Assembly: GCA_002701385.1 (NCBI GenBank) | Contig: NZVD01000060.1 | Coordinates: forward strand, 192,138 to 233,180 | Direction: 5' to 3' | DNA from: Rhodopirellula sp. | GTDB taxonomy: Bacteria > Planctomycetota > Planctomycetia > Pirellulales > Pirellulaceae | Length of the DNA stretch: 41,043 nucleotides | Shown: piece by piece, positions 27,189-35,557 of the stretch | How positions within the stretch are numbered: position 1 is the first letter of the stretch | How the letters are laid out: each line of letters opens with the position of its first letter | The notes under the pieces: generated by a model | What the model saw: only the letters and a program-made list of their open reading frames with translations | Told to the model about the DNA's origin: nothing | Databases searched by the model: none | Program-made: the position numbers and the translations under genes

Positions 27189-28745
27189 CTAGGCCTCTCT
27201 TCCCTCAAAAGAAGCAAACAGTTTACGACCTTTATAAATATGGTACGCATCGTCTGCAGTTAATGGTCTGTTAACCGATGTGTGAGGCAACCATAGGATA
27301 TCCTGATTGTCGATTGCCAAGACGCCGAATTGCTCACCTCGGCAAGCAGTTGCTGCCAAAACCTGATATTCGAAGAAAAAACCATAGGTGACTGGTGAGA
27401 TCTCTGTATACCCAGACTCCAATAGTTGCTGAGTTAGTTTCTTAGCATTGACATCGGCTTGTGAATCCAACTGTTCTGCCGGCATCTCAAAAATGTCGGG
27501 GTGAGAAACGATTAGTCCAGCGAAATACGCGTAGAGATCGTCCATTGATAAGCCCGTCAGGTCGGTCGCTGCACTTAAAACTTCCGGAGCGCCAATTCCG
27601 ATATTCTCATAAGGCTCACCGCCCAACGCATATTCATACTTAAAGAGATAACAAGTTTGAGAGTCGTCAAAGCCCGGCCACAATCTCTCTGAACAGTCTA
27701 ATAATTCGATCCTGGTCGGCGGTAATCCCATGATGTGCGGTTCGGCAAGGTGTAGAGCCAATGCGCCTTCAGCACGAGCTTGAGCGGTTTGAAATTGCGG
27801 ATCAATATCTGCGAGGATGTTTAGCTCCTCTGCATATGCCAATACTCGCAAGCGGATACTGGCTTCCTCGGCTAATCCACCGAGCCGCTGTTTACCGGCG
27901 TCGTTTTCCAGACGGACCAAGGCAGCAGCCGCTTCGGCCTGAATCCGTCGATGAGCTAAGTCCATTGCCTGAAACAGAGCCGATGTTTTGTCCTGATTAC
28001 CAATCAACGCCATCGCGTCGCAAAGTGCCGTCGCCAATGCAATACCCTCATTGACCTGACTGGCAATATCTTCAGGTGACAAATCAATGGTGGTCTTCAT
28101 GATCGAACCGTCTTCAATACTGGCTAGCTGGTGCACCACTCCTTTAAGGAGCTGCTCAAGCTGATCTACCAAAGCCGTAGCTGGATGTTGATCAACTTTG
28201 CCTTGCCTAGTGAGGTAATTAGACAGGTCTAAAATCGCGGACGCTGCGACTGGATGGGGGAGTGCCTGAAATAACTTCGGAAACAGCAGACTCCATTCAG
28301 TGTCTCGCTGCAAAAACGGGCTCAGTGCAACAGCGAAGCCACTGACTTCAACCGGCGGACTCTCAATCAACAATGTTACCATCGTGTTGATATTCGATTC
28401 GTCAGCACGATAGGCAAGAATCATCAATAGCAAGTGGCGCACTTTACTTGCCGGTCCTAGATACTCGTATAGCTCAGCCAGTTTTTCGGCTGGAGGGTGG
28501 GACAATGGCAGATCGCCGCTGACATCTGCTCGTTGTCGCTGCATGATGTGTTCAAACAAGCGACCCCAATTCTCTTCTTCCGGATCGGTCGGTAACGGTG
28601 GTTCCAGAGTAAGTAACGCATCGAGCAGTGTTGTGAGCTCTGACTGATCACAGCCAGTAAACCAGGTATCAATTGCAACTGGCCAAGGTTGATGTCCGGG
28701 CGGACGCGTAAGAATTTCGATAATAGCTTGAATTTCGGCGTTCAA
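27189..28745 (-). CDS. HEAT-repeat-like protein of unknown function
   Basis: A 518-residue soluble protein with no signal peptide. It starts with TTG at 28745, the only initiator in the frame after a stop at 28766. Residues 1-290 are helical repeats rich in Leu and Ala (for example ALCDAMALIGNQDKTSALFQAMDLAHRRIQAEAAAALVRL), consistent with HEAT/ARM-type repeats. The C-terminal 170 residues (from about PPTRIELLDCSERLWPGFDDSQTCYLF) form a separate mixed domain that I do not recognise. No catalytic motif is visible. It heads the run HEAT-TlpA-helicase-lipoprotein on the minus strand, after the terminator of the glutathione peroxidase gene. Confidence 0.65.
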   Translation of the reverse strand: MNAEIQAIIEILTRPPGHQPWPVAIDTWFTGCDQSELTTLLDALLTLEPPLPTDPEEENWGRLFEHIMQRQRADVSGDLPLSHPPAEKLAELYEYLGPASKVRHLLLMILAYRADESNINTMVTLLIESPPVEVSGFAVALSPFLQRDTEWSLLFPKLFQALPHPVAASAILDLSNYLTRQGKVDQHPATALVDQLEQLLKGVVHQLASIEDGSIMKTTIDLSPEDIASQVNEGIALATALCDAMALIGNQDKTSALFQAMDLAHRRIQAEAAAALVRLENDAGKQRLGGLAEEASIRLRVLAYAEELNILADIDPQFQTAQARAEGALALHLAEPHIMGLPPTRIELLDCSERLWPGFDDSQTCYLFKYEYALGGEPYENIGIGAPEVLSAATDLTGLSMDDLYAYFAGLIVSHPDIFEMPAEQLDSQADVNAKKLTQQLLESGYTEISPVTYGFFFEYQVLAATACRGEQFGVLAIDNQDILWLPHTSVNRPLTADDAYHIYKGRKLFASFEGREA

Positions 28746-28784
28746 AGGAGTAACCGATAAAGGTCAGTTAGGGTGAGAATTAAT

Positions 28785-28820
28785 AAAAGCCGCATGCCAC
28801 ACCGAGTGTGACAAACGGCT
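28785..28820 (-). terminator. Intrinsic terminator after the glutathione peroxidase gene
   Basis: Minus-strand RNA folds as AGCCG (28820-28816) paired with CGGCT (28792-28788), enclosing an inner CACAC / GTGTG stem with loop TCG, followed by TTTATTAA. It lies 24 bp after the peroxidase stop codon. Confidence 0.65.
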
Positions 28821-28844
28821 CTTGATAAGACTATCTAGGCTAAC

Positions 28845-29417
28845 TTACTTGGCAAGATTAGCTTCGATCAATTTGATCACTTCGGGAGCATTCGGCTTCG
28901 TGCGAGGCTCAAAACGAGCAATCACGTTGCCTTCCCGATCCAGCAGAAATTTCTCAAAGTTCCAAGAGACTTTACCTTTTCCCTTGGGCTTCGTTTCTTG
29001 ACTGGTAAGGTGCTTATAGAACGGATGAGCGGTGTCATCGTTCACATCGATTTTTGAAAAGAGGTCGAATGTAACATTAAATTTCGTAGTACAGAACTCT
29101 TTAATTTCAGCTTCTGTACCTGGTTCTTGCTTGCCAAATTGGTTGCAGGGAAATCCTACAACAGACAGGCCTTTGGCATTATATTTTGTGTGCAAACCCT
29201 GCAACTGCAGGTACTGAGGAGTCAAACCTCAGCGACTTGCAAGATTAACAACCAGTACAACGCGCCCCTTGTATTTGGACAGATTGACTTCTTTGCCATC
29301 AATATCTTTGGCTTTGAAGTTCAAGGCTGCGGGCGTGTCTGCTGCAGATGCAACCATGGCAGTTGTCATTGCCAAAATTACAAATGCACTTACGAACATT
29401 CGCTTAAGCATTTTCAA
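28845..29417 (-). CDS. Exported glutathione peroxidase with predicted selenocysteine at TGA codon 63
   Basis: A 190-residue thiol peroxidase read through an in-frame TGA at 29231-29229. Residues 1-26 form a signal peptide (MLKRMFVSAFVILAMTTAMVASAA), so it likely acts outside the cytoplasm, reducing hydroperoxides. The sequence VVLVVNLASR-U-GLTPQYLQLQGL matches the family active site, where U is normally Cys or Sec. The other active-site residues are intact: Gln97 in FPCNQFGKQEP, and Trp152-Asn153 in SWNFEKF. Length is normal for the family plus signal. Both halves are intact with no other stop or frameshift. A SECIS-like hairpin lies 17 nt after the TGA. AGGAG lies 8 bp before the ATG. Whether sel genes exist elsewhere in the genome cannot be seen; without them this would be a pseudogene or two fragments. 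Confidence 0.85.
29198..29231 (-). promoter_or_regulatory. Candidate bacterial SECIS element at the TGA codon
   Basis: Downstream of the UGA (29231-29229), the RNA has CCUGC (29211-29207), loop AGUU, and GCAGG (29202-29198): a 5-bp stem whose apical loop begins 22 nt after the UGA. The loop has G at its second position, within the range reported for bacterial SECIS elements. A second small stem pairs the UGAGG that includes the codon itself with CCUCA at 29219-29215. Confidence 0.6.
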
Positions 29418-29521
29418 TTCTCCTTTTGATTATTTCCGGTCAACGGTGACTTTATTGTATGCTGAATTCGACGTTTCCCGATAGGCATTAATATCTGAAT
29501 TTGATAGGCAACACAAAGCGA

Positions 29522-30760
29522 ATGATACAAATACGTACGACATGGGCACTGTTATTTTTGATGCTACTGCCCGGCCAGTTAATGGCTATAACGATCAAGA
29601 TCGAAGCGGGACAATATGATCGGATCGGTGTGCCTGTTCGTTGCCCTGTTCCTGAAGGCATTCCAGCCAATCATCCTTTCATTTTGATATCCAATGACAC
29701 CAATGAACGTGTACCGACGCAGTTAGATAAATCCACAGATTCTCCGATGGTCACATGGATGCTCGAGCAACCCCTGTACTCGGGTCAAAGCCGTAGCTAT
29801 CGCGTTGTCCTGGTTGATGGAATTCCCAAGCGAATTCAACGGGTTTCTACCGAGCAATCAGACGGAGCGATTAAAGTCCGAGTCGGTGAAAAACCGGTGC
29901 TGGAATACAACGTCGATATTCGGCCTTGCCCAGACCCTGCTCAGGCTGTTTATGCCCGTTCCGGTTTCATTCATCCCGTCTATGATCCTGCCGGTAATGT
30001 GCTGACCGATGACTTTCCTCCAGATCACTACCATCAACATGGAATCATGTTTCCCTATAAACGAACAACATTCCGTGGTGACTTTGTCAATTTTTGGGAG
30101 CAAAGTGCTGAGCTAGGAAATGTGTTTCATCGTGAAGTGACAGCGACCGTGACAGGCCCAGTGTTCGGCGGCTTTATCACCGGACTAGATCATGTCGCTT
30201 TCCCGGAAACCGATAAACAAGTAACCGCCTTAAAGGAGTCCTGGCGAGTGCAAGTTTACAAATCCGAAGAGGTATTTCTCGTTGACTTTACATCACGTCA
30301 GCAATGTGCCACAGATGACATGTTAGTCATTCAGAAAAATCATTATGGAGGATTCGCAATACGAGGCCGCCGCAATTGGAGAGAAGGTGGTAACTTTCTT
30401 ACCAGCGAATCCAAGGACCGATCCAATGGAAACCACACACGACCGAATTGGGTTGATATCCACGGGCCAGTCCCATCCAAGGCTGATGGAGCAGATAACG
30501 CATCCGGTGACACCCACTCGGGTATCTCGATCATTTGTCATCCCGACAATTTCAGAGCTCCACAACCTGTTCGTTTACACCCTAAGATGCCCTATTTCTG
30601 CTTTTCACCGATGGTTCTGGGAGAATTCAACATCGAGCCTCAACGGCCTCTTGTATCCCGCTATCGCCTGGTCATTCATCAGGGCAAAGTAAAACCGGAC
30701 GAAATCAACCGCTATTACCAAGACTTTGGGCATCCAATCAAAGTCTCACTCGAGAAATAA
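29522..30760 (+). CDS. Exported PmoA-like (DUF6807) protein
   Basis: A 412-residue protein from the ATG at 29522, which begins a signal peptide (MIQIRTTWALLFLMLLPGQLMA). The frame extends to a TTG at 29501, but AAAGCGA precedes the ATG. The body carries the pattern of the PF14100 'PmoA' family, also called DUF6807: RSGFIHPVYDPAGNVLTDDFPPDHYHQHGIMFPY near residue 145 and FGGFITGLDHVAFPET near 215. Despite the Pfam name, these planctomycete proteins are not methane monooxygenase subunits; they are exported proteins of unknown function, often in sugar or sulfatase loci. The TAA stop is the first part of a palindromic repeat copy (30756-30773). It is divergent to the peroxidase gene, 104 bp apart, and convergent to the DUF1501 gene. 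Confidence 0.8.
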   Translation: MIQIRTTWALLFLMLLPGQLMAITIKIEAGQYDRIGVPVRCPVPEGIPANHPFILISNDTNERVPTQLDKSTDSPMVTWMLEQPLYSGQSRSYRVVLVDGIPKRIQRVSTEQSDGAIKVRVGEKPVLEYNVDIRPCPDPAQAVYARSGFIHPVYDPAGNVLTDDFPPDHYHQHGIMFPYKRTTFRGDFVNFWEQSAELGNVFHREVTATVTGPVFGGFITGLDHVAFPETDKQVTALKESWRVQVYKSEEVFLVDFTSRQQCATDDMLVIQKNHYGGFAIRGRRNWREGGNFLTSESKDRSNGNHTRPNWVDIHGPVPSKADGADNASGDTHSGISIICHPDNFRAPQPVRLHPKMPYFCFSPMVLGEFNIEPQRPLVSRYRLVIHQGKVKPDEINRYYQDFGHPIKVSLEK

Positions 30761-30773
30761 GTGACACCCACTC
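30756..30773 (+). repeat. AGTGNCACCCACT repeat, copy 1 (at stop codon)
   Basis: AATAAGTGACACCCACTC. The core is AGTG (30760-30763), ACACC, CACT (30769-30772), an imperfect palindrome with a 5-bp centre. The TAA stop of the PmoA-like gene overlaps its left end. Confidence 0.8.
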
Positions 30774-30814
30774 GATCAAATTCCCAAAACTCTTTATTTA
30801 CAGTCTCATTCCCA

Positions 30815-30831
30815 TTAAGTGACACCCACTC
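30815..30831 (+). repeat. AGTGNCACCCACT repeat, copy 2
   Basis: The 15-base string AAGTGACACCCACTC at 30817-30831 is identical to the central bases of copy 1, and the units are 58 bp apart. It lies in the noncoding gap between the two convergent genes. Confidence 0.8.
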
Positions 30832-30876
30832 GGTGTCCAAGCTGGTTTTCGAGGCGATTCAAAAACGCAAGTCGGA

Positions 30877-30892
30877 ATAAGTGGCACCCATC
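30877..30892 (+). repeat. AGTGNCACCCACT repeat, copy 3 (diverged)
   Basis: AATAAGTGGCACCCAT carries the left arm and centre, while the right arm is changed from CACT to CATC. The match is partial; it is listed because it lies in line with copies 1 and 2. Confidence 0.5.
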
Positions 30893-30984
30893 ATTTGATG
30901 ACGATCACCAATGTTGCTTTAGGCGATATGGGGGCCTGCAGAAATGCGAAAACTAAGAGCCCCGGAACCTGGAATTGGAGGCCA

Positions 30985-31005
30985 ATAAGTGGGTGTCACT
31001 TATTG
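30985..31005 (-). repeat. AGTGNCACCCACT repeat, copy 4 (perfect dyad at stop codon)
   Basis: AATAAGTG / CACTTATT (30985-30992 and 30998-31005) form an 8-bp perfect inverted repeat with spacer GGTGT. On the minus strand the TAA stop of the DUF1501 gene (30998-30996) is part of the arm and is followed directly by GTGACACCCACT. This mirrors the arrangement at copy 1. Confidence 0.8.
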
Positions 31006-32474
31006 TGAGGAGGCGACTTCAAGATGGATTTGATAATGTGCGCTTCTTCCACTCCGGTTAGGCGGTCTTTCAGCCCATTACGCTCAAAATAGAGATGTTC
31101 GTAATTGAGTCCAAGTTGGTTCAGGATAGTTGCGTGCCAGTCAGCAACAGAGATTTTGTCTTCGACAGCAGCAAATCCAAGCTCGTCGGTGGCACCAACT
31201 GACAATCCGGACTTCACACCACCTCCGGCCATCCAGGTAATCATGGCGTTCTTATTATGATCTCTACCTGCATTTGCCGTATCTTTATTAGGGGGTAATT
31301 GAGCGATGGGTAATCGTCCGAACTCTCCTCCCCAAACAACTAAAGTAGAGTCCAATAAGCCTCGCTGCTTTAGATCGCGAATTAACCCGGCAATCGGTCG
31401 GTCGGTCCTGTCACATGCTCCTTTACACCCTGCTGTCAAACCAGTGTGATTGTCCCAAATCTGAGAATTAATATAGAGCTGTACAAACCGCACCCCTCTT
31501 TCGATTAGGCGTCGAGCGTAAAGACAGCGACGTCCGTAGTTATCCGTTGGCTCTTTACCAATGCCATACATATCCAGAGTTGCCTGAGTTTCCTTAGAGA
31601 GATCCAAAGCGTCAGTCGCTTCCAACTGCATGCGAGCAGCCAATTCATAGCTCGCCATTCTTGCATCGAGACGCAATTGCCCGGGCCGTTTATCTCTATG
31701 AATTCTGTCGAGTCCAGCAATCAACTCTCTCTCTAGACTTGCAATTTCATCGGACTGTTCAAATTCACGATTCAGATTCAACACAGGTTCCCCAGTGCTT
31801 CTAAATCGAGTTCCCTGATAAAGCGGTGGCAAGAAGCCCGACTGCCAGCTCTGAGCTCGATTGACCGGAAGCCCCAATGGATCATCTAAAACCACATAAG
31901 CCGGGAGATTTTGATTTTCTGTACCAAGGCCATAGGCGACCCAGGCACCCACCGAAGGCATGCCTGGCAACTCCTGACCACCGTGAATCTTAAACAGTGC
32001 AGGCTCATGGGTCAGATTCGTAGTGTACATCGATTTGATAATGGCTAGTTCATCAACAATCTCTGCTGTGTGTGGGAGGGCATCAGATACCCATTGGCCA
32101 GATTCACCATGCTGAGAAAATTTATAGGGGCACTTCATCAGTGCGCCGGCGACGGTGGGGTTTTCCACTTCCGAGGCAAGTTCACTGAAGTAGTCTTCAC
32201 CGTGACGCTTATCCAATTCCGGCTTTGGATCAAACAAATCCATCTGACTCGGACCACCATTCATAAATAAATGGATGACACCCTTAGCCATTGGAGGATG
32301 GTGAGTTGACTGTGGTTTTAGATCGAAGGTGGTCCTTGCCTTCGGTGCCTCCATCCCATAAATATCTTTTGAGAAGAGATCCGTCAAAACAGCTGCCTGA
32401 ATTCCGGCCGCAGTGCTCGTCAGCCACCGCCGGCGGTCCATCGTTGAATCCTGTCTGATTGCGTTTCGGGTCAT
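30996..32474 (-). CDS. DUF1501 family Tat-type protein
   Basis: A 492-residue protein of the planctomycete DUF1501 family. The ATG at 32474 lies 6 bp after the preceding stop; a second ATG at 32441 would begin at the MDRRRWLTSTAAGIQAA twin-arginine-like signal. The family pattern is clear: GVIHLFMNGGPSQMDLFDPKPELDKR near residue 66, MPSVGAWVAYGLGTEN, GRRCLYARRLIERGVRFVQLY, and the C-terminal LVVWGGEFGRLPIAQ and GRDHNKNAMITWMAGGGVKSG. The fold belongs to the alkaline phosphatase/sulfatase-like group. It is usually paired with a DUF1549/DUF1553 protein, and its function is unknown. It pairs with the 976-residue gene just upstream. The stop codon lies inside a repeat palindrome. Confidence 0.9.
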   Translation of the reverse strand: MTRNAIRQDSTMDRRRWLTSTAAGIQAAVLTDLFSKDIYGMEAPKARTTFDLKPQSTHHPPMAKGVIHLFMNGGPSQMDLFDPKPELDKRHGEDYFSELASEVENPTVAGALMKCPYKFSQHGESGQWVSDALPHTAEIVDELAIIKSMYTTNLTHEPALFKIHGGQELPGMPSVGAWVAYGLGTENQNLPAYVVLDDPLGLPVNRAQSWQSGFLPPLYQGTRFRSTGEPVLNLNREFEQSDEIASLERELIAGLDRIHRDKRPGQLRLDARMASYELAARMQLEATDALDLSKETQATLDMYGIGKEPTDNYGRRCLYARRLIERGVRFVQLYINSQIWDNHTGLTAGCKGACDRTDRPIAGLIRDLKQRGLLDSTLVVWGGEFGRLPIAQLPPNKDTANAGRDHNKNAMITWMAGGGVKSGLSVGATDELGFAAVEDKISVADWHATILNQLGLNYEHLYFERNGLKDRLTGVEEAHIIKSILKSPPHNK

Positions 32475-32480
32475 GATAAT

Positions 32481-35411
32481 CTAATCAATATAGATATAGG
32501 CTGCTGAATTAATTAAAGCATGGCAGAACTGGCTCAGGACTTTAAAGTTCAAGTCCGCTGGGGAATTCGCTCCTGAAATCCCTGGGGCCATCTTCTCCAT
32601 ATACTCAAGAGCAATCGAGAGCTCCTGTTGATCCGGCTGTCTGCTTAAAGCTTTCAGAAAAGCCAAACGTACTTGCTTCTCTTGATCTTCTCCGGCACCT
32701 TCGAACACTCGCTGAGCAAATTGTGTAGACCAGGAACTAACTTGCTGGTTATTCATTAGGTGCAATGCCTGAGGTGCCACGGTTGATTCTGAGCGTTCAA
32801 CACAATTCGGGCTCATGCGAGGCCGGTCAAACGAGGTCAGAATGGTTGGCATTTGGCTACGGCGGTGCAACACATAAATACTTCGTCTCCAGACTGCATT
32901 GTCTATTGCCGTAGATGTGACTAACCCATCCGCTCGCGACGCGACAGGATCACCGGCTCCGAACTGCTTGTCCCAACGAACGCCCGCTAACGAAATCAGT
33001 GAATCTCTAAGCATTTCCGCATCCATTCGCCGCATCGGCATCCGGCTCAACAATTCATTTTCCGGATCTTTTTCCAGATGTGCATCTGTCAACAGCGAAG
33101 ACTGTTGGTAAGTCGCACTAGATAGAATCAATCGATGAATGTGCTTCACACTCCAGTCATTCTCCATAAACTCAACGGCTAGCCAGTCTAGTAATGCCGG
33201 ATGGGTCGGTTTTGCTCCTGCGACACCAAAGTTATCGAGTGTCCTCACGATTCCGTGTTGGAAATGAAATTTCCAAATACGATTCACCATAACGCGGGCG
33301 GTTAACGGGTGCGATTTGTCGGTCGTCCACTCTGCCAATGCCAATCGACGCCCCGTGCTCGGCGACCCTTCAAAGGGGACACGCGTCTTAAATTCTGTTT
33401 GCCCGTCCGTCAAAACCGAAGGCACACCGGGGCCCACCCTTCTCGCCGGATTTAAATAGTCACCTCGGGTCAAAATGTAAGTCGGCGAGGGATCTCCTCT
33501 ATCCCATAATGCTCGGATCGGCGTCACTTCACGTTTCTCACCATTTTTTGCTTTAATCCTCGCGATCACTTGTTCTCGCTTGGCCTTGAAGTCCGCATCG
33601 GCTGTCTGGGCACGTTCGATATCAAAACGGATCTGAGCTTCAAATTTCTCAACGAGATACTGCTGTACTTTGTCTCTCTTTTCCTTGCTCTCGTTTAGTG
33701 CACTTCTTACGTCATCTCGAATTTGCTCGGGCAACGAATTAAGGGCTTGATCTTGAAGCTTGGTAATCGTGGCAACTTCCAGTGCTGAAAGCTCTTTCCT
33801 AATCATTGCCAACTCCGTTTCAACACGACGATTATGAGCTTCTATGGCTCGCCGCGTTTCCGTGTCAGTGACACTCAGCAATCGCATTGGCTTGAGCGAA
33901 GATACACCCCGGTCCTTTAGTGGACTCATCCAGGTATTCTCATCTAAGGCACCTTTGAAGACTGCCAATAATCTGTAGTAATCACGTTGTGGTAATGGAT
34001 CAAATTTGTGGCTGTGACACTTAGCACACTTCAGCGTTAGTCCCAGAACAGCGGAAGTGTAAACTTCAATGGCGGCACCAATGTAACGATTTCGATCGGG
34101 TACAAAACCGGTGATATTGGAGTAAGTGCCATCTGAAGACTGCCGTAGAAACCCAGTCGCAATCAGGTTGTCCACCACTTCCTGACTCACATGATCCGGA
34201 TTGGTGTAGTCTGCCAGATCATCCCCCGCCAACTGCTCTTTTAAGAATCTCGAATAGGGTTTGTCAGCATTGAAGCTACGAATGACGTAATCGCGGTATA
34301 AGTAGTTAGAAGGCCGCACAGGATCGCTTTCCTGAATCCCCTCACTGTCAGAATATCCTGCAAGGTCCAGCCAAAGACCGCCCCACCGTTCACCGTAATG
34401 GGGTGAAGCCAATACTCGCTCCACCATCTGCTCATAGGCCAATGGAGAGTCGTCGTTCAGAAATTCCTCGATTTGTTGCACCGTAGGTGGGATACCTAGT
34501 AAATCGAAATAGACTCGGCGAATCAGCGTTTCTTTAGACGCTGCCGACGATGGTTGTAAATCTGCCTGTTCGATCGCTCGGAATATGAAAGCATCAATGC
34601 CGTTTTGGGGCCAGTCAGAGTGCTTTGTTAGGGGAATAGAAGGTCTTACCGGCGTCTTAAATGCCCAAAACCCTCGTTCCTCGTCAGAAACCAATGGATC
34701 GGGCTCTGACCCCGGAGCGTCAATCATTGCTGGATCGTTGGGAGCACCAGAGGTTATCCATGCTTCCAGTTTCTCGACCTCTTGCGCCGTAATCACCTTA
34801 ATGCTGGCCTCCACGATCCTTCGCTTCGGAGGCATTTCACCAGCATGAATTCGCTGCAGGATTAAGCTTTCGGCAGGGTTGCCTGGAACAATGGCCGGAC
34901 CTGATTTTCCGCCTTTAAGAATGGAAGCATGCGTCCTTAAATCAAGTCCACCTTCGGCCACATGCTTTCCATGACAAATAACACATCGCAATTGCAGTAT
35001 CGGCAGGACCTCCCATTGTGACGGCCTCTCGTTCACCACTGGTTTAAACTTCGATTGCTCGAGCCATCGCTTCAAGACCTCCAACTCAGCTCCCGAGAGC
35101 TGTGGCTCATCTTCAGGCGGCATTACCTGATTGGAAATCATTTCCCACATCAAGCTATCTTCATAATTTGGAGCAACAATGTCACCCGACTCACCACCCT
35201 TGAGAATCGCTGCTATCGAAGACAAATCTAAATCTGCTTTCCGATTTTCACTGCTGTGACATTTTCCACACTTCGCGGTCAGGATCTTCAGGGCGTTGGC
35301 GGTGAGTGCATCATCTTCTGCGCATACCATTCCAGAGAAACCAGTGACACATAATGCCAAACTGACAATGGTCTTCCATGAAAGAACGGACGATTTAAAC
35401 GAAGTCTGCAT
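32481..35411 (-). CDS. PSCyt1 (x2) / DUF1549 / DUF1553 exported cytochrome-like protein
   Basis: A 976-residue exported protein with a signal peptide (about 1-31). Two tandem PSCyt1 cytochrome domains carry C-G-K-C-H at 48-52 and C-V-I-C-H at 143-147, each followed by an ILKGGxSG block. DUF1549 then spans about 270-480 (NGIDAFIFRAIEQADLQPS ... RVYFDLLGIPPT) with a third C-A-K-C-H near residue 462. DUF1553 spans about 660-940 (GRRLALAEWTTDKSHPLTARVMVNRIWKFHFQHG). A coiled-coil segment lies near 530-620. The protein may bind up to three c-type hemes, a reading based on motifs only. It starts 148 bp after the preceding DUF1553 gene; that gap holds two copies of the palindromic repeat. The DUF1501 partner starts 6 bp downstream. 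Confidence 0.9.
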   Translation of the reverse strand: MQTSFKSSVLSWKTIVSLALCVTGFSGMVCAEDDALTANALKILTAKCGKCHSSENRKADLDLSSIAAILKGGESGDIVAPNYEDSLMWEMISNQVMPPEDEPQLSGAELEVLKRWLEQSKFKPVVNERPSQWEVLPILQLRCVICHGKHVAEGGLDLRTHASILKGGKSGPAIVPGNPAESLILQRIHAGEMPPKRRIVEASIKVITAQEVEKLEAWITSGAPNDPAMIDAPGSEPDPLVSDEERGFWAFKTPVRPSIPLTKHSDWPQNGIDAFIFRAIEQADLQPSSAASKETLIRRVYFDLLGIPPTVQQIEEFLNDDSPLAYEQMVERVLASPHYGERWGGLWLDLAGYSDSEGIQESDPVRPSNYLYRDYVIRSFNADKPYSRFLKEQLAGDDLADYTNPDHVSQEVVDNLIATGFLRQSSDGTYSNITGFVPDRNRYIGAAIEVYTSAVLGLTLKCAKCHSHKFDPLPQRDYYRLLAVFKGALDENTWMSPLKDRGVSSLKPMRLLSVTDTETRRAIEAHNRRVETELAMIRKELSALEVATITKLQDQALNSLPEQIRDDVRSALNESKEKRDKVQQYLVEKFEAQIRFDIERAQTADADFKAKREQVIARIKAKNGEKREVTPIRALWDRGDPSPTYILTRGDYLNPARRVGPGVPSVLTDGQTEFKTRVPFEGSPSTGRRLALAEWTTDKSHPLTARVMVNRIWKFHFQHGIVRTLDNFGVAGAKPTHPALLDWLAVEFMENDWSVKHIHRLILSSATYQQSSLLTDAHLEKDPENELLSRMPMRRMDAEMLRDSLISLAGVRWDKQFGAGDPVASRADGLVTSTAIDNAVWRRSIYVLHRRSQMPTILTSFDRPRMSPNCVERSESTVAPQALHLMNNQQVSSWSTQFAQRVFEGAGEDQEKQVRLAFLKALSRQPDQQELSIALEYMEKMAPGISGANSPADLNFKVLSQFCHALINSAAYIYID

Positions 35412-35478
35412 GCACTAATTATAAAGAACTCCACGACTTCACTCACCCCTTTTCAACAATCCAATTTGATTTGTAAAT

Positions 35479-35493
35479 GAGTGCCACCCACTC
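35479..35493 (+). repeat. AGTGNCACCCACT repeat, copy 5
   Basis: GAGTGCCACCCACTC, differing from copy 2 in the first base and at one centre position. It lies 68 bp upstream of the start codon of the 976-residue gene, in the gap between the two DUF1553 genes. Confidence 0.8.
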
Positions 35494-35542
35494 TTGGAAG
35501 AAACATAATGGGCGATTTAAGCAATTTACAAGATTCGGCCAT

Positions 35543-35557
35543 GAGTGGGTGGCACTC
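35543..35557 (-). repeat. AGTGNCACCCACT repeat, copy 6 (just after stop codon)
   Basis: GAGTGGGTGGCACTC on the plus strand, the inverse of copy 5. On the minus strand the TAA of the 628-residue gene (35562-35560) is followed after 2 bp by GAGTGCCACCCACTC, so this is the third copy placed at a stop codon in the sense orientation. Confidence 0.8.

Noticed and set aside
27185-27250. Longer N-terminus for the TlpA-like protein
   Set aside because: It would overlap the preceding gene and precede a normal start with a good ribosome binding site at 27184.
28845-29225. Separate short peroxidase gene beginning at TTG 29225
   Set aside because: The start would remove the catalytic residue and the conserved N-terminal strand, and the upstream half has no other partner. 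Read-through of the TGA gives one complete family member.
28845-29417. Pseudogene created by a nonsense mutation
   Set aside because: Both halves are otherwise intact and all other active-site residues are kept, and the TGA lies exactly at the Cys/Sec position. A random stop would rarely fall there. It remains the main alternative if sel genes are absent.
29501-30760. Methane monooxygenase subunit PmoA
   Set aside because: Only the Pfam family name points there. The protein has a signal peptide and soluble beta-type sequence, without the transmembrane helices of the real enzyme.
33865-33885. Further repeat copies, for example near 33870 and 4507
   Set aside because: They share only AGTGACAC or AGTGACACC and lack the CACT arm, so they are chance matches in coding sequence.
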